Origin: Cellvibrionaceae bacterium
GTDB taxonomy: Bacteria > Pseudomonadota > Gammaproteobacteria > Pseudomonadales > Cellvibrionaceae
Direction of reading: 5' to 3'
DNA length: 62,415 bases
NCBI GenBank assembly: GCA_021151695.1
Contig: JAGKWU010000021.1
Coordinates: forward strand, 1-62,415
Shown: piece after piece, positions 8,389 to 17,138 of the stretch
Numbering within the stretch: position 1 is the stretch's first letter
Layout: each line of letters starts with the position of its first letter
Translations under genes and position numbers: made by a program
Notes under the pieces: model-generated
The model's input: only the letters and a program-made list of their open reading frames with translations
Told to the model about the DNA's origin: nothing
Database searches by the model: none

Positions 8389-8784
8389 CTATTTTTCTTC
8401 AAGCGCAATGGAAGCCGAGTTAATGCAGTAACGCAAACCTGTTGGCGCTGGGCCGTCGGTAAACACATGCCCCAGATGGCAACCGCAGTTGCGGCACAAA
8501 ACCTCAGTGCGGCGCATTCCATGACTGGTGTCATATTCTTCGCGTATCACTGACTTACCCGCAGGTGCGTAAAAACTCGGCCAACCACAGCCTGCATCAA
8601 ATTTTGTTGCAGACTCGAACAAGGCTTCCCCACATCCGCGACACAGATATGTGCCATCGCTAAAAACATTCCAATATTCGCCGGTAAAAGGCCGCTCCGT
8701 CCCCTTCTGTCGGCAAATGCGATACTGTTCTGGCGTGAGCTTTTCAAGCCAATAGGACTCATCATTAAATTGTGATTCGGACAT
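8389..8784 (-). CDS. msrB: peptide-methionine (R)-S-oxide reductase MsrB
   Basis: MsrB repairs methionine-R-sulfoxide in oxidised proteins. The protein has 131 residues with the full MsrB fold. The four zinc-binding cysteines are Cys48/Cys51 (CRGC) and Cys97/Cys100 (CRNC). The catalytic Cys120 is in RYCINSASI. The GCGWPSF substrate-pocket motif is at 65-71. There is no signal peptide, so it is cytoplasmic. The gene is divergent from the aminotransferase gene alaA, an arrangement that I also recall from Pseudomonas. An alternative resolving cysteine (Cys66) may be involved in thioredoxin recycling; that is inference. Confidence 0.96.
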   Translation of the reverse strand: MSESQFNDESYWLEKLTPEQYRICRQKGTERPFTGEYWNVFSDGTYLCRGCGEALFESATKFDAGCGWPSFYAPAGKSVIREEYDTSHGMRRTEVLCRNCGCHLGHVFTDGPAPTGLRYCINSASIALEEK

Positions 8785-8916
8785 GACTATTTCTCCTTGA
8801 CACCGGTAGTCGCAAACGCCGATTATTCACGGCTTGCGATTGATATTTCGCACAATTTTCCAAGGGCTTGTACGCCCTGATTCCAGCCCCTGTTTCGCTA
8901 AGGCATATTACTGTAA

Positions 8917-10131
8917 ATGAGCAACATTAAGAAATCTGACAAGTTAAATGGAGTCTGTTACGACATTCGCGGCCCCGTACTTGAACACGCTTACCGCCTC
9001 GAAGAGGAAGGTCATCGCATCCTTAAACTGAACATAGGCAACCCTGCCCCCTTTGGTTTTACCGCCCCGGATGAAATCATTCAGGACGTGATTCACAACC
9101 TGCCCAACGCAGAAGGTTACACTGCATCCCGCGGTCTTTTTGTTGCACGAAAAGCGATTATGCAGGAATGCCAGCGCCTGCAAATCCCTAACGTTGAAAT
9201 CGAAGATATCTTCCTCGGCAACGGCGCTAGTGAGTTAATTGTTATGGCCATGCAGGCCCTGCTTAACAACGGCGACGAAATCCTTGTCCCTGCACCGGAT
9301 TATCCACTTTGGACCGCCGCGGTAAATCTCGCCGGCGGAAAAGCCCGCCATTATTTGTGCGATGAACAATCCGATTGGTTCCCCGATCTCGAGGATATCA
9401 AAAGCAAGATTACCGATAGAACCCGTGGCATAGTGGTAATCAACCCGAACAACCCTACTGGCTCGGTGTATAGCAAAGAGATCCTGGAAGACATAGTACA
9501 ATTAGCACGCGACCATAATCTGATTATTTTTGCTGACGAAATTTACAGCAAAATACTCTACGACGATGCTGAATTTATCCCCATGGGCAAGCTCGCTCAC
9601 GATGTACTCTGCGTGAGCTTTAATGGCTTATCCAAAGCCTACCGTTTGGCCGGCTTCCGCTCTGGCTGGATGGTCATCAGTGGAGCCAAGCACCGTGCCA
9701 AGGGTTATATCGAAGGCCTGGAAATGCTTTCATCCATGCGTCTCTGCGCTAACGTACCGGCAATGTATGCGGTGCAAACAGCTTTGGGCGGTTACCAGAG
9801 TATTAATGAGCTGATTATTCCCGGCGGCCGTCTGCGTGACCAACGCGACGCAGCATTGCGTGCATTAGCCGATGTGCCCGGAGTTTCATGCGTTAAACCG
9901 AAAGGTGCTTTGTACTTGTTCCCGAAACTGGATTTGAACATGTACAAAATCAAAGATGACCAGCAAATGGTATTGGACTTTTTAATTCAGGAGAAAATTT
10001 TGCTGGTTCAAGGCTCAGCATTTAACTGGCCCAACAAAGACCACTTCCGTATAGTGTTTTTGCCGCGAGAAGATGACCTGACCAAAGCGGTTCATCGTTT
10101 TGGCGAATTTTTATCACGCTACTCGCAGTAG
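8917..10131 (+). CDS. alaA: AlaA-type alanine aminotransferase
   Basis: This PLP enzyme of 404 residues is nearly collinear with E. coli AlaA (405 residues), which makes alanine from pyruvate and glutamate. Visible features are the N-terminal VCYDIRGPV and LNIGNPAPFGF blocks, NPNNPTG at 176-182, DEIY at 207-210 and the PLP-binding Lys240 in NGLSK. A C-terminal FRIVFLPR carries the substrate carboxylate-binding arginine. The start matches the family N-terminus. It is a single gene closed by a strong hairpin terminator. Function as the principal alanine synthase is inferred from similarity. Confidence 0.94.
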   Translation: MSNIKKSDKLNGVCYDIRGPVLEHAYRLEEEGHRILKLNIGNPAPFGFTAPDEIIQDVIHNLPNAEGYTASRGLFVARKAIMQECQRLQIPNVEIEDIFLGNGASELIVMAMQALLNNGDEILVPAPDYPLWTAAVNLAGGKARHYLCDEQSDWFPDLEDIKSKITDRTRGIVVINPNNPTGSVYSKEILEDIVQLARDHNLIIFADEIYSKILYDDAEFIPMGKLAHDVLCVSFNGLSKAYRLAGFRSGWMVISGAKHRAKGYIEGLEMLSSMRLCANVPAMYAVQTALGGYQSINELIIPGGRLRDQRDAALRALADVPGVSCVKPKGALYLFPKLDLNMYKIKDDQQMVLDFLIQEKILLVQGSAFNWPNKDHFRIVFLPREDDLTKAVHRFGEFLSRYSQ

Positions 10132-10149
10132 GCATTGTCTTAATGCAAA

Positions 10150-10178
10150 CAATAAGGGCGCCTGAGGCGCCCTTATTG
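10150..10178. terminator. bidirectional rho-independent terminator
   Basis: A 13-base-pair GC-rich stem with the 3-base loop TGA (arms reading CAATAAGGGCGCC and its complement), flanked by T-rich sequence on both strands. It serves alaA on the plus strand and the methyltransferase operon on the minus strand. Confidence 0.88.
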
Positions 10179-10188
10179 TTTATGCAAT

Positions 10189-11145
10189 TTACCCTCGCAT
10201 TACAACATCCTCAGACATTAGGTGCACAGGCAAGACTTGGTACACCATAAGCTTTAACTGCTGCGATGGGTTCACGTCCGGAAAATCAGGATGCGCAGAA
10301 ATACGTTCAATAAACCTGGACTGCGGCAATTGTTCAGCAAACTGTTGCTGTAAAAAATCCTCTCCCAATTCCGGAGCATTCAAACATGCCAACACCAAAC
10401 CACCTTCAGGCATCAACTCTGGCAGACGGCGTACAACTTTTGCGTAATCCTTTTCGGCAACAAAACTGCCTTTCTGGTACGAAGGAGGATCAATAATAAC
10501 CAGATCAAATGGTCCTTTACGTTTTATACGCCCCCATGACTTCATAATATTTTCGGCCAGATATTCGCTGCGCTCTTTTGGCAGCCCGTTGAGCTGGTGA
10601 TTAGCCCGCCCGAGGTTCAATGCGCTGCTACTCATGTCCACATTCACAACCAATTCCGCACCGACGGCTACCGCAACAACTGAAAAAGCACAGCTGTAGG
10701 CAAAAAGATTTAGGACACGTTTTTCCTTCGCATGCTGTTCAAGCCATTGACGTCCGACTTCCATATCCAGAAAAAAACCCGCATTTTGTTGGGCATTTAG
10801 ATGTAAGTTAAACGTTAACAAGCCGCGCTTTGCAAATACCTGCTCAGGCATTTCCCCTAATAATACGTCGGAAGGAGCAGACGGCAAATATCGATACTGC
10901 AACAACACACAGGATAAAGAACTGGATAGCTTGTCGCGCAAAAAAGCCATCACAAGCTCAAGGAAATCTGCTGGCGGCTCCTTATACAATACAAAGAGCA
11001 GAACTGGCTCGTAAAAATCCACAGTCAGGAATTCCAACCCCGGAAAGCAGCGGCCACGGCCATGCAACACACGATGACTATCGAATGAGTTACCTTGCTC
11101 TAGTCCAGCCAATAAATTGGAAAGTTTTTCCAGTAAAATATTCAT
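10189..11145 (-). CDS. class I SAM-dependent methyltransferase (RlmI-like catalytic domain)
   Basis: A 318-residue Rossmann methyltransferase. Visible are the SAM-binding motif I (LNLFAYSCAFSVVA), the acidic end of strand 2 (VVNVDMSSSAL), and the catalytic-type motif IIDPPSYQKG, which resembles the DPP(S/A)F/Y of rRNA m5C methyltransferases such as RlmI. No N-terminal PUA domain is seen, so the substrate (rRNA, tRNA or other) stays open. The ATG at 11145 is chosen because the 53 residues that a longer frame would add are low-complexity and run into the upstream gene. The gene follows the NAD-kinase-like gene by 13 bases, third in a pdxB operon. Confidence 0.82.
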   Translation of the reverse strand: MNILLEKLSNLLAGLEQGNSFDSHRVLHGRGRCFPGLEFLTVDFYEPVLLFVLYKEPPADFLELVMAFLRDKLSSSLSCVLLQYRYLPSAPSDVLLGEMPEQVFAKRGLLTFNLHLNAQQNAGFFLDMEVGRQWLEQHAKEKRVLNLFAYSCAFSVVAVAVGAELVVNVDMSSSALNLGRANHQLNGLPKERSEYLAENIMKSWGRIKRKGPFDLVIIDPPSYQKGSFVAEKDYAKVVRRLPELMPEGGLVLACLNAPELGEDFLQQQFAEQLPQSRFIERISAHPDFPDVNPSQQLKLMVYQVLPVHLMSEDVVMRG

Positions 11146-11158
11146 GATGCGATTACAT

Positions 11159-12292
11159 CTAATAGCCAATGGGATAAAGAATAAATTCATCGTAACCGAC
11201 AAGAACAGATTGATAACCCGAAAAGGATTTATCCAATTCAGGATCATTGGAGTCGACCAATAAAGGGCGCCCTTGTAGGGATTGTATTTTTTCTTTAGTC
11301 GCAATTATCTGGATATGTGAGCGAGGAATTTGTTGCAATATATCGGGCGTCAACTGTTGGTTGCCGCGACCAATAATATGCCCCTGCCCACCAATGGCCG
11401 TTATGATCAAGCGTGTATTCGGATAACGACTAATATGCTCGCGCAACTGTTGCGCACTAACATCTGCCATCAACAATTCGCGATTCATCATTAAATCGAC
11501 GCCAAGCAAAGTTCCTTGCAATCCAAGCTGCTCCATAAACACTTGGGTGGTAGAACCTGGACCAACAATATAAAGCACATCGTCTTCGAGGTTATCTGCC
11601 AGATAATTCGCCATATCCAGCTTAACCAATTCATCCTGGTGAGCGCCGCTATTTTTGACTTGCTGCAAGAACTGCGGTAACTGAGGTGCTCGCATATGGG
11701 CATACAATCGTGTTTTGACCTTGCCTGCGCGAAACGCATCTTCATCTATATCGCGCACTTCGCAGCTTTGGACATTAACAATTTCTTTGTTAAGCAAACA
11801 GCGCACAATTTCACCGGCAGCTTCAGGCGTATTGGCGTAGACACCTGAATGCATTTTTACGCCAGAGGGTACACCCAACACTGCTTGCTGCAAGGCACCG
11901 GCCTGCTCAAGCGCATCAGCAATATTGCGCGCAGTACCGTCGCCGCCCGCAAATAAAATAAGATCAACATTTTCCTGGGTCAATGCGATTGCCGCATCGA
12001 TAGTATCTTGCGAGCTGGATGGCTCAGCAGTTGCAGCACCAACTACATTACACGGCAGTCCCGCTGCCAGAACCGCAGCCTCGCCCATATCCCCCACAAA
12101 AGCATAAGTTTCAAATTGATCGCACAATTCTCGCAACATTTCCAGACAACGCTGCATACGCGCAGGTGCGCGCTGTTGCGCACCGCGCGCAAAAGCTTCG
12201 GTACGAACAGCCTCACCGTCGCTACCCTTCAAGCCGACACTGCCGCCGATACCCGCGTAGGGATTAATGATTACGCCCAGTTTAAAACTCAT
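11159..12292 (-). CDS. ATP-NAD kinase family protein (AcoX-like)
   Basis: A 377-residue protein with the NAD-kinase type N-terminal domain: INPYAGIGG at residues 8-16 and the nucleotide-binding GGDGTARN motif near residue 125. A C-terminal domain with VGPGSTTQ and AIGGQGHIIGRGNQ is typical of the AcoX-like branch rather than classical NadK. The physiological substrate of this branch is not settled, so NAD phosphorylation is not claimed. The ATG at 12292 is used because it overlaps the pdxB stop (TGATG), implying coupled translation, and the chain then begins MSFKLGVIINP as in relatives. It sits between pdxB and a methyltransferase gene. Confidence 0.85.
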   Translation of the reverse strand: MSFKLGVIINPYAGIGGSVGLKGSDGEAVRTEAFARGAQQRAPARMQRCLEMLRELCDQFETYAFVGDMGEAAVLAAGLPCNVVGAATAEPSSSQDTIDAAIALTQENVDLILFAGGDGTARNIADALEQAGALQQAVLGVPSGVKMHSGVYANTPEAAGEIVRCLLNKEIVNVQSCEVRDIDEDAFRAGKVKTRLYAHMRAPQLPQFLQQVKNSGAHQDELVKLDMANYLADNLEDDVLYIVGPGSTTQVFMEQLGLQGTLLGVDLMMNRELLMADVSAQQLREHISRYPNTRLIITAIGGQGHIIGRGNQQLTPDILQQIPRSHIQIIATKEKIQSLQGRPLLVDSNDPELDKSFSGYQSVLVGYDEFILYPIGY

Positions 12293-13422
12293 CAGGCAAC
12301 ACCGAAGCCTAATGCACGCAGCCAATCCGCGGTTTTAGCATCTGCGCCCTGCACGACATAATTATGAAACTCCCGGCGCACCGGATAATGTTTGCGCAAC
12401 AAATCAAAACCTGCCCCGAACTCTGCTTCACCGCTGCGCGCAGTCGCTGCCAATTCACGCAAACGTTTATCATCATCAGCAATAGAATAAACTTGTGCGA
12501 TCAATTGCTTCACTTGCTCCCAGGTATTTAATTCAGAGTTTGCGTGAAGATGGTTATTGCCAAGCGGTGGAACCAATTGTGCAATAGATAACATGGCTGG
12601 TTGTTGAAGATAGCGGCAAAGCGCTTGATAAATCATCTCGGTACCATTTAATTTACCATCGTAGCTATAGCCTGCAATGTGCGGCGAACCCAGCTGGACT
12701 TTATCGAGCAAATCGAGAGAAATATCTGGCTCAGGTTCCCATACATCCAACACTACGCGCACATCAGAGCGCTGCGATAAAAATGCCAGCAAATCGGCAT
12801 TGTCGATAACAGGACCGCGACCACAATTGAGCAGCACAGCATTTGGTTTGAGTTGCTGTAATTCTGCGAGGCCAATCAAATGGAAACTTGGGTGATCACC
12901 AGTGGTCGTCAAAGGTGTGTGCATGCTGATGATGTCGCATTGCAAAACGTCTTCCAGCGAAGCCAGATCAGGATTGTGCTCAGATGTGCGCAGCGGGTCG
13001 TAGCAGTAGCAATCAACACCTTGTAACTTCAAACGCTTGTACAACAAACCACCGACATTACCGCAACCGATAATGCCAAATTTTTTCCCCAGCCAATTTA
13101 CATCCAGATGACAAAGGGCTGCGTACACATACTCAACTACCGAGTTGGCATTGCAGCCGGGCGCACTGGAAAAGCTGACCTGGTTGGCTTGCAACCAACG
13201 CTGGTCCAGGTGATCTATACCTATAGTACAAGTACCCACAAATTTAACCTGACTATCCGACAGCAACGCCTCGTTAACCTTGGTTACCGAGCGAACCAAC
13301 AACGCTGAAGCCTGGCGGGTATCATCATTAGTCATGGTGCGGCCTGGCCGGGTAATTACCTCGCCAAGACCGTGGAAAAATTCATTTACCAATGGGATGT
13401 TTTCATCCGCGAGAATTTTCAT
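12292..13422 (-). CDS. pdxB: erythronate-4-phosphate dehydrogenase PdxB
   Basis: PdxB oxidises 4-phospho-D-erythronate, the second step of the DXP-dependent pyridoxal phosphate pathway. The 376-residue length fits. The NAD-binding Rossmann motif GCGNVGG is near residues 119-125. The catalytic Arg is in LNCGRGPV, the Glu in DVWEPEP and the His in GSPHIAGYS. The C-terminal PdxB dimerisation region (LRKHYPVRREF) is present. It begins MKILADENIP, matching the family. It is the first gene of a three-gene minus-strand unit; its cofactor product serves AlaA nearby, though that proximity is probably chance. Confidence 0.96.
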   Translation of the reverse strand: MKILADENIPLVNEFFHGLGEVITRPGRTMTNDDTRQASALLVRSVTKVNEALLSDSQVKFVGTCTIGIDHLDQRWLQANQVSFSSAPGCNANSVVEYVYAALCHLDVNWLGKKFGIIGCGNVGGLLYKRLKLQGVDCYCYDPLRTSEHNPDLASLEDVLQCDIISMHTPLTTTGDHPSFHLIGLAELQQLKPNAVLLNCGRGPVIDNADLLAFLSQRSDVRVVLDVWEPEPDISLDLLDKVQLGSPHIAGYSYDGKLNGTEMIYQALCRYLQQPAMLSIAQLVPPLGNNHLHANSELNTWEQVKQLIAQVYSIADDDKRLRELAATARSGEAEFGAGFDLLRKHYPVRREFHNYVVQGADAKTADWLRALGFGVA

Positions 13423-13643
13423 AGATTTTTTCTCTAAAAAGCCACTTTCTTGCTATCTAAAAGGTGTTGCGTTGCAAATGTTTAGCATATACTTAGGTCG
13501 AGAGCGGCATTAAAACCCGCTTCTTTCCACCTGATTTTTTGGCCCGCTAGAGTCATGGTCGTCGGACATTGGATTTGGCCGCAACCGCTACAATTCATAC
13601 CCGGCCGGCTATCACCAACCGCTTGAATAGAGGGGGTGGCATT

Positions 13644-14342
13644 ATGAAGACCTCAAACCCAACCCACAATATGGATAATGTGGTCGACTTCTTCACCGGT
13701 AAATCTTTCTCCACCTTACATGATGAGCGCTTTATACGGCTCGCCCCCGAGCTTGACGGCTTGGAAATGCTCTACTCTAACGATACCAGCAGCGACAAAC
13801 TCTTTAGCCTCAAAATCCTCTGTTGGGGATTGCGTGCTAATGGCGATGTTGTAGGGCTGGTTCCCTGGCTCAACGATATAGTCCCCTGCCCTGATTTGTG
13901 CGATCCACTTAATGGCCATTTTGAAGGCTATTATGACCAGGGCATTGACGAAATCTTCTTTGAAGCACCTATTCATAAGATTGTGGAGCTGGAAACGGCC
14001 GCCGAATACTATGAAATCGAGTGCGAAAATGATGATGACGTGGTCCAGGAAATACCCGATATGATCGGCACCCATGCAGTACTGGCCACACAGGGACAAA
14101 AGCACTTGTCACTGGTGGAAGTCGTGAGCTGGCGGTTGTTGCACGATGGCAGTATCTACGCCATGTTGACTGACCATACCAAGGTGGTGAGCACACCTGT
14201 ATTGCCTGGCGATGACTGCCTCTATGCAGCCCAAACCAGTGACAACTTCCGCTATTTCTTCCAACACCAGATCGCCAACAAAATCAAGGCAGAAGACCCG
14301 GAAGCCCTCGCTGCCATATCACTGTTAGTGGATGATATCTAA
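13644..14342 (+). CDS. conserved hypothetical acidic protein
   Basis: A 232-residue soluble protein of unknown function. The ATG at 13644 is chosen because GAGGGGGTGG lies just upstream; an earlier start would add 25 basic residues unlike the rest. The chain is strongly acidic (for example EIECENDDDVVQEIPD) with no signal peptide, membrane helix or recognisable catalytic motif. It is divergent from pdxB and closed by a rho-independent terminator. Its base composition is like its neighbours. Confidence 0.7.
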   Translation: MKTSNPTHNMDNVVDFFTGKSFSTLHDERFIRLAPELDGLEMLYSNDTSSDKLFSLKILCWGLRANGDVVGLVPWLNDIVPCPDLCDPLNGHFEGYYDQGIDEIFFEAPIHKIVELETAAEYYEIECENDDDVVQEIPDMIGTHAVLATQGQKHLSLVEVVSWRLLHDGSIYAMLTDHTKVVSTPVLPGDDCLYAAQTSDNFRYFFQHQIANKIKAEDPEALAAISLLVDDI

Positions 14343-14365
14343 CCAAAGAGACAGGTAAACCCCAT

Positions 14366-14396
14366 AAAAAAAGCCATCCTTTGGGATGGCTTTTTT
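14366..14396. terminator. bidirectional rho-independent terminator
   Basis: A stem formed by GCCATCC/GGATGGC with loop TTTG, flanked by A6 and T6 runs. It lies between convergent genes and can end both transcripts. Confidence 0.9.
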
Positions 14397-14426
14397 GTGA
14401 TCAGGCTTTTTCCACGTGCGGGCCGA

Positions 14427-14864
14427 CTAGTTGGCATCTGCTATTTTGATGGAATGGACTTTATCACTTTCAAATTTAATCGCGACACGCTTGTCAGCCC
14501 CGGGAACATTTACGCCCACGGCTGCCGCTACCGCTGCTTTATCACCTAATGATTGATTCAGGCTGGCAACATCATAAGACCAAACGCTGCTTTCACCTTC
14601 CCCAGCAACATCCACAGGTTCGCCCAATTCTTTACGAACTTGCTCTTTAGTAGAGCCAGTTTTGAGTTTCGCTTTCACTAACGCCAGGGCAGCCTGGTCG
14701 GGAGAGGAAGTTGCATCCTTTGCAGCGGCCTTGGTTTCATCGACTTTGGTTTGCGCTGCTTCCACCTTGGCGGTAGCTTTTTTCATAGAGCCCAAAAGAT
14801 CAGCCGCATTGGCCTGAACGGCAAACATGCCGACTACACATACAGCAATTAACGATTTCTTCAC
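14427..14864 (-). CDS. secreted BamE-like (SmpA/OmlA fold) small protein
   Basis: A 145-residue exported protein. The GTG at 14864 is preceded by AGGAGTG with a 6-base spacing, and it opens a clear signal peptide (VKKSLIAVCVVGMFAVQANA, cleavage after residue 20). An Ala/Lys-rich helical linker spans about 22-60. The C-terminal region holds LKTGSTKEQVRKELGEP followed by VWSYD, the pattern of BamE/SmpA-fold domains. The lipobox cysteine of true BamE is absent, so it is predicted periplasmic rather than an outer-membrane lipoprotein. A role in envelope homeostasis is inference only. Confidence 0.75.
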   Translation of the reverse strand: MKKSLIAVCVVGMFAVQANAADLLGSMKKATAKVEAAQTKVDETKAAAKDATSSPDQAALALVKAKLKTGSTKEQVRKELGEPVDVAGEGESSVWSYDVASLNQSLGDKAAVAAAVGVNVPGADKRVAIKFESDKVHSIKIADAN

Positions 14865-15004
14865 GTAAAACACTCCTATTTGTGCTTGGTTTCGTCGCCA
14901 GTCATTGGCGGTGCGAAAACTAAAGAAGCCGTGAAAGAGAGTCAATTTTTATCTGGAGCAATAGATGGGATTGCGAAGCAGCTCACTATAAAACCTAACC
15001 CACA

Positions 15005-15244
15005 TCAATTTGACGATTTTTTAATAAAATAGTTATAAGTTTTGTCATTGTGATCTTCCGCCAACAATTCATGGCCGAGAAAATGGCAAAACTTGGGAAT
15101 ATCACGTGTTGTCGACGGATCTGTTGCTATTACTTGAATAACCGCACCACCGCTCACTTCTCGCACAATTTTGTGCAGCATCATAACCGGCTCAGGACAT
15201 AACAAACCGCTGGTATCCAAAACTTTATCGATTTCAAAATTCAT
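15005..15244 (-). CDS. tusA: sulfur carrier protein TusA
   Basis: A 79-residue TusA-family protein that would accept persulfide sulfur from IscS and pass it on toward tRNA 2-thiouridine and other sulfur products. The acceptor Cys16 sits in the family motif LLCPEPVM. The ATG at 15244 gives the normal TusA length; the 10 residues before it are not conserved in the family. MnmC in this window acts later on the same wobble uridine. The gene is divergent from the 15353 gene. Confidence 0.93.
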   Translation of the reverse strand: MNFEIDKVLDTSGLLCPEPVMMLHKIVREVSGGAVIQVIATDPSTTRDIPKFCHFLGHELLAEDHNDKTYNYFIKKSSN

Positions 15245-15352
15245 AGTATTACTTCGTCTAAAAACACCCGGCAAAAAATGGCCGCATTGCTACACTCAAG
15301 CTAAAGATAATTTAAAACAACTATTGCAACCCATATTGAGGAACAAGATTCG

Positions 15353-15745
15353 ATGCCGCGTCACCCGAGCAATATTTACTCAGCGGAAGATTTTTTCAGC
15401 CACCAGGCTCTCGAACTCACCTTTAGGTTGCTGCGTAATAACAATCCCGGTTTGGCCAATGCGATTAATAATGCGATGAGCCATATTCATCTCGCACCCT
15501 ATGAAATCACCCGTGGCATGCACACAGGTGAAATGCATTTCAGTGCTGAAGTATTCAGTTTACTCAGCGCACACACTATCGGCCAGATAGTTATGGCGCT
15601 AACTGAAATTGGTGAACGCGCACTGGCAAAAAAAGACTTCCCTGGTGAGCATATCAATTTGTTACGCAATTTGATTGATGACTGGGTTGAGCTAACCGAG
15701 TGGATTTTACGGCACAATACCGCTGACAAAAGCGCCTACCACTAA
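15353..15745 (+). CDS. conserved hypothetical protein
   Basis: A 130-residue soluble helical protein of unknown function. A GAGGAAC ribosome site lies about 10 bases before the ATG. No membrane segment or catalytic motif is visible; the central part (HLAPYEITRGMHTGEMHFSA) looks the most constrained. It lies between tusA (divergent) and rlmM (convergent, 13 bases between stops). Confidence 0.72.
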   Translation: MPRHPSNIYSAEDFFSHQALELTFRLLRNNNPGLANAINNAMSHIHLAPYEITRGMHTGEMHFSAEVFSLLSAHTIGQIVMALTEIGERALAKKDFPGEHINLLRNLIDDWVELTEWILRHNTADKSAYH

Positions 15746-15758
15746 CCAATCCAGCTTT

Positions 15759-16811
15759 TTAACGCAAGCGCAAATGCCCTGTCACTTCTTCGCGATCGTG
15801 ATATAGCTGCTTGAATTGTATATCCAACTTCAATCCTTGGGATTCCAATTCACGAAGAATTTTTTCCTCACATTTTTTCACTTCGAGATAACGCTGCTTC
15901 ATCGGCAACTTTAAATTGAAGACAGCTTCGCGGCAGTAACCTTTTGCAAACCATTTGATAATCATGCTGGTAACACGTGCAGGCTTATCAACTATATCGC
16001 ATACCAGCCAATCGACTTTTTTCTTGGGCTCAAATAAAAAGCCATCGGTGAGGATGTGCAATACCTGGCCGCTCTCCAACAGGTTCTTATCCATAGGGCC
16101 ATTATCAACTGCCTGCACATAGATGCCGCGCTGCACCAGTTGCCAGGTCCAACCACCGGGAGCTGCACCGAGATCAACAGCGCGCATGCCCGATGCCAGA
16201 CGCTCATCCCATTCATCAGCCGGAATAAAATGATGCCAGGCCTCCTCTAATTTTAAGGTGGCGCGACTGGGAGCCTCTTTTGGCAAACGCAAACGTGGCA
16301 CCCCCATAGGCCAATGGGAACTGTTTTTAAACAAACTAATACCAAGATAAGCTTCTGTGCCGCTAATAAAAACCAGATGCAATCTCCAGGGGCTCTTGGG
16401 CGCGAGAAGCTCATGTTTGCGCAGTGCGTTGCTAAAAGGTGCGGTAAATTTTTTCCCCAGCCCTGATAACTCTTTACCATCATTGGTATCGACAGTTTCG
16501 ATAAGTAATTCGCGCGCGACAGGAAATTCACGCGCGGCGGCAATCAACGGCGTGACTCTGTCGGTTACTGGCAAATCTGCAATAGGCGCCTGGGTGACAA
16601 ACCACTGCCGGGTAAAAATTAATTTATTAAACGCGAGGGATTTATGCAGACGCAAAGCGCCATCCGGTTCGTGAGTAATAAAAATAACGAAGGCTGAGCT
16701 ATCTTTGGTTTTGCTGTATCCGTAAATCCCCTGCTCTGCAGCAAGATCGGTAATTTCAGCGGCGCATTCTTTTTCGAAACCTGGACGGCAATGTAAAAAT
16801 AAGTAATTCAA
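15759..16811 (-). CDS. rlmM: 23S rRNA 2'-O-ribose methyltransferase RlmM
   Basis: RlmM methylates the 2'-OH of C2498 in 23S rRNA using SAM. The protein is collinear with E. coli RlmM: the N-terminal THUMP-like region opens with FLHCRPGFEKECAAEIT, the SAM motif is AVDLGAAPGGWTWQL, and the catalytic K-D-K-E set is represented by DIVDKPARV and FNLKLPMK segments. The TTG at 16811 is the best start because homologues begin two to four residues before LHCRPGFEKE, GAGA lies a few bases upstream, and it is 7 bases after the yheU stop. A frame opening at 16892 would overlap yheU. Expected length is 350 residues against 366 in E. coli. Confidence 0.93.
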   Translation of the reverse strand: MNYLFLHCRPGFEKECAAEITDLAAEQGIYGYSKTKDSSAFVIFITHEPDGALRLHKSLAFNKLIFTRQWFVTQAPIADLPVTDRVTPLIAAAREFPVARELLIETVDTNDGKELSGLGKKFTAPFSNALRKHELLAPKSPWRLHLVFISGTEAYLGISLFKNSSHWPMGVPRLRLPKEAPSRATLKLEEAWHHFIPADEWDERLASGMRAVDLGAAPGGWTWQLVQRGIYVQAVDNGPMDKNLLESGQVLHILTDGFLFEPKKKVDWLVCDIVDKPARVTSMIIKWFAKGYCREAVFNLKLPMKQRYLEVKKCEEKILRELESQGLKLDIQFKQLYHDREEVTGHLRLR

Positions 16812-16818
16812 AATATTC

Positions 16819-17055
16819 TCATGCTTGCTGGTTAATAAAGATCTCTGCATCACGACGAGTGAGCAGGGATACACTTTCGCTGGCGGGATCAAACACTATG
16901 ACGACGTCTCCACCAGCCAATTGGCGCTCTATTTGTTTCACTTTGTGTTCAAGCGCGATTTCCTGTTCGCCGTAGTCTGTACCGTCGCGGGTGATAAATT
17001 CTTCGATGAGCCCCATAAGCGCCTCATGCGATAACTGTTGATAAGGAATGATCAT
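16819..17055 (-). CDS. yheU: YheU family protein (UPF0270)
   Basis: A 78-residue protein of the YheU/UPF0270 family, matching E. coli YheU in length and in the blocks MIIPYQQLS and IEEFITRDGTDYGEQE. Function is unknown. It is directly upstream of rlmM on the same strand with 7 bases between stop and proposed start, so the two are likely cotranscribed and coupled. It has no membrane helix. Confidence 0.9.
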   Translation of the reverse strand: MIIPYQQLSHEALMGLIEEFITRDGTDYGEQEIALEHKVKQIERQLAGGDVVIVFDPASESVSLLTRRDAEIFINQQA

Positions 17056-17138
17056 CTTAAAATCTACTTGTTCAGGTCAGGCGGGACAGCTACTCTACTG
17101 GGATAACATTTTGCTGAATTTGTCAGAAGGAAATTATC

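Noticed and set aside
8244..8534. Open frame spanning the msrB/7607 junction
   Set aside because: It overlaps both real genes in another frame and has no family features.
16357..16674. Plus-strand open frame opposite rlmM
   Set aside because: It lies wholly within rlmM, has no ribosome site and no recognisable domain.
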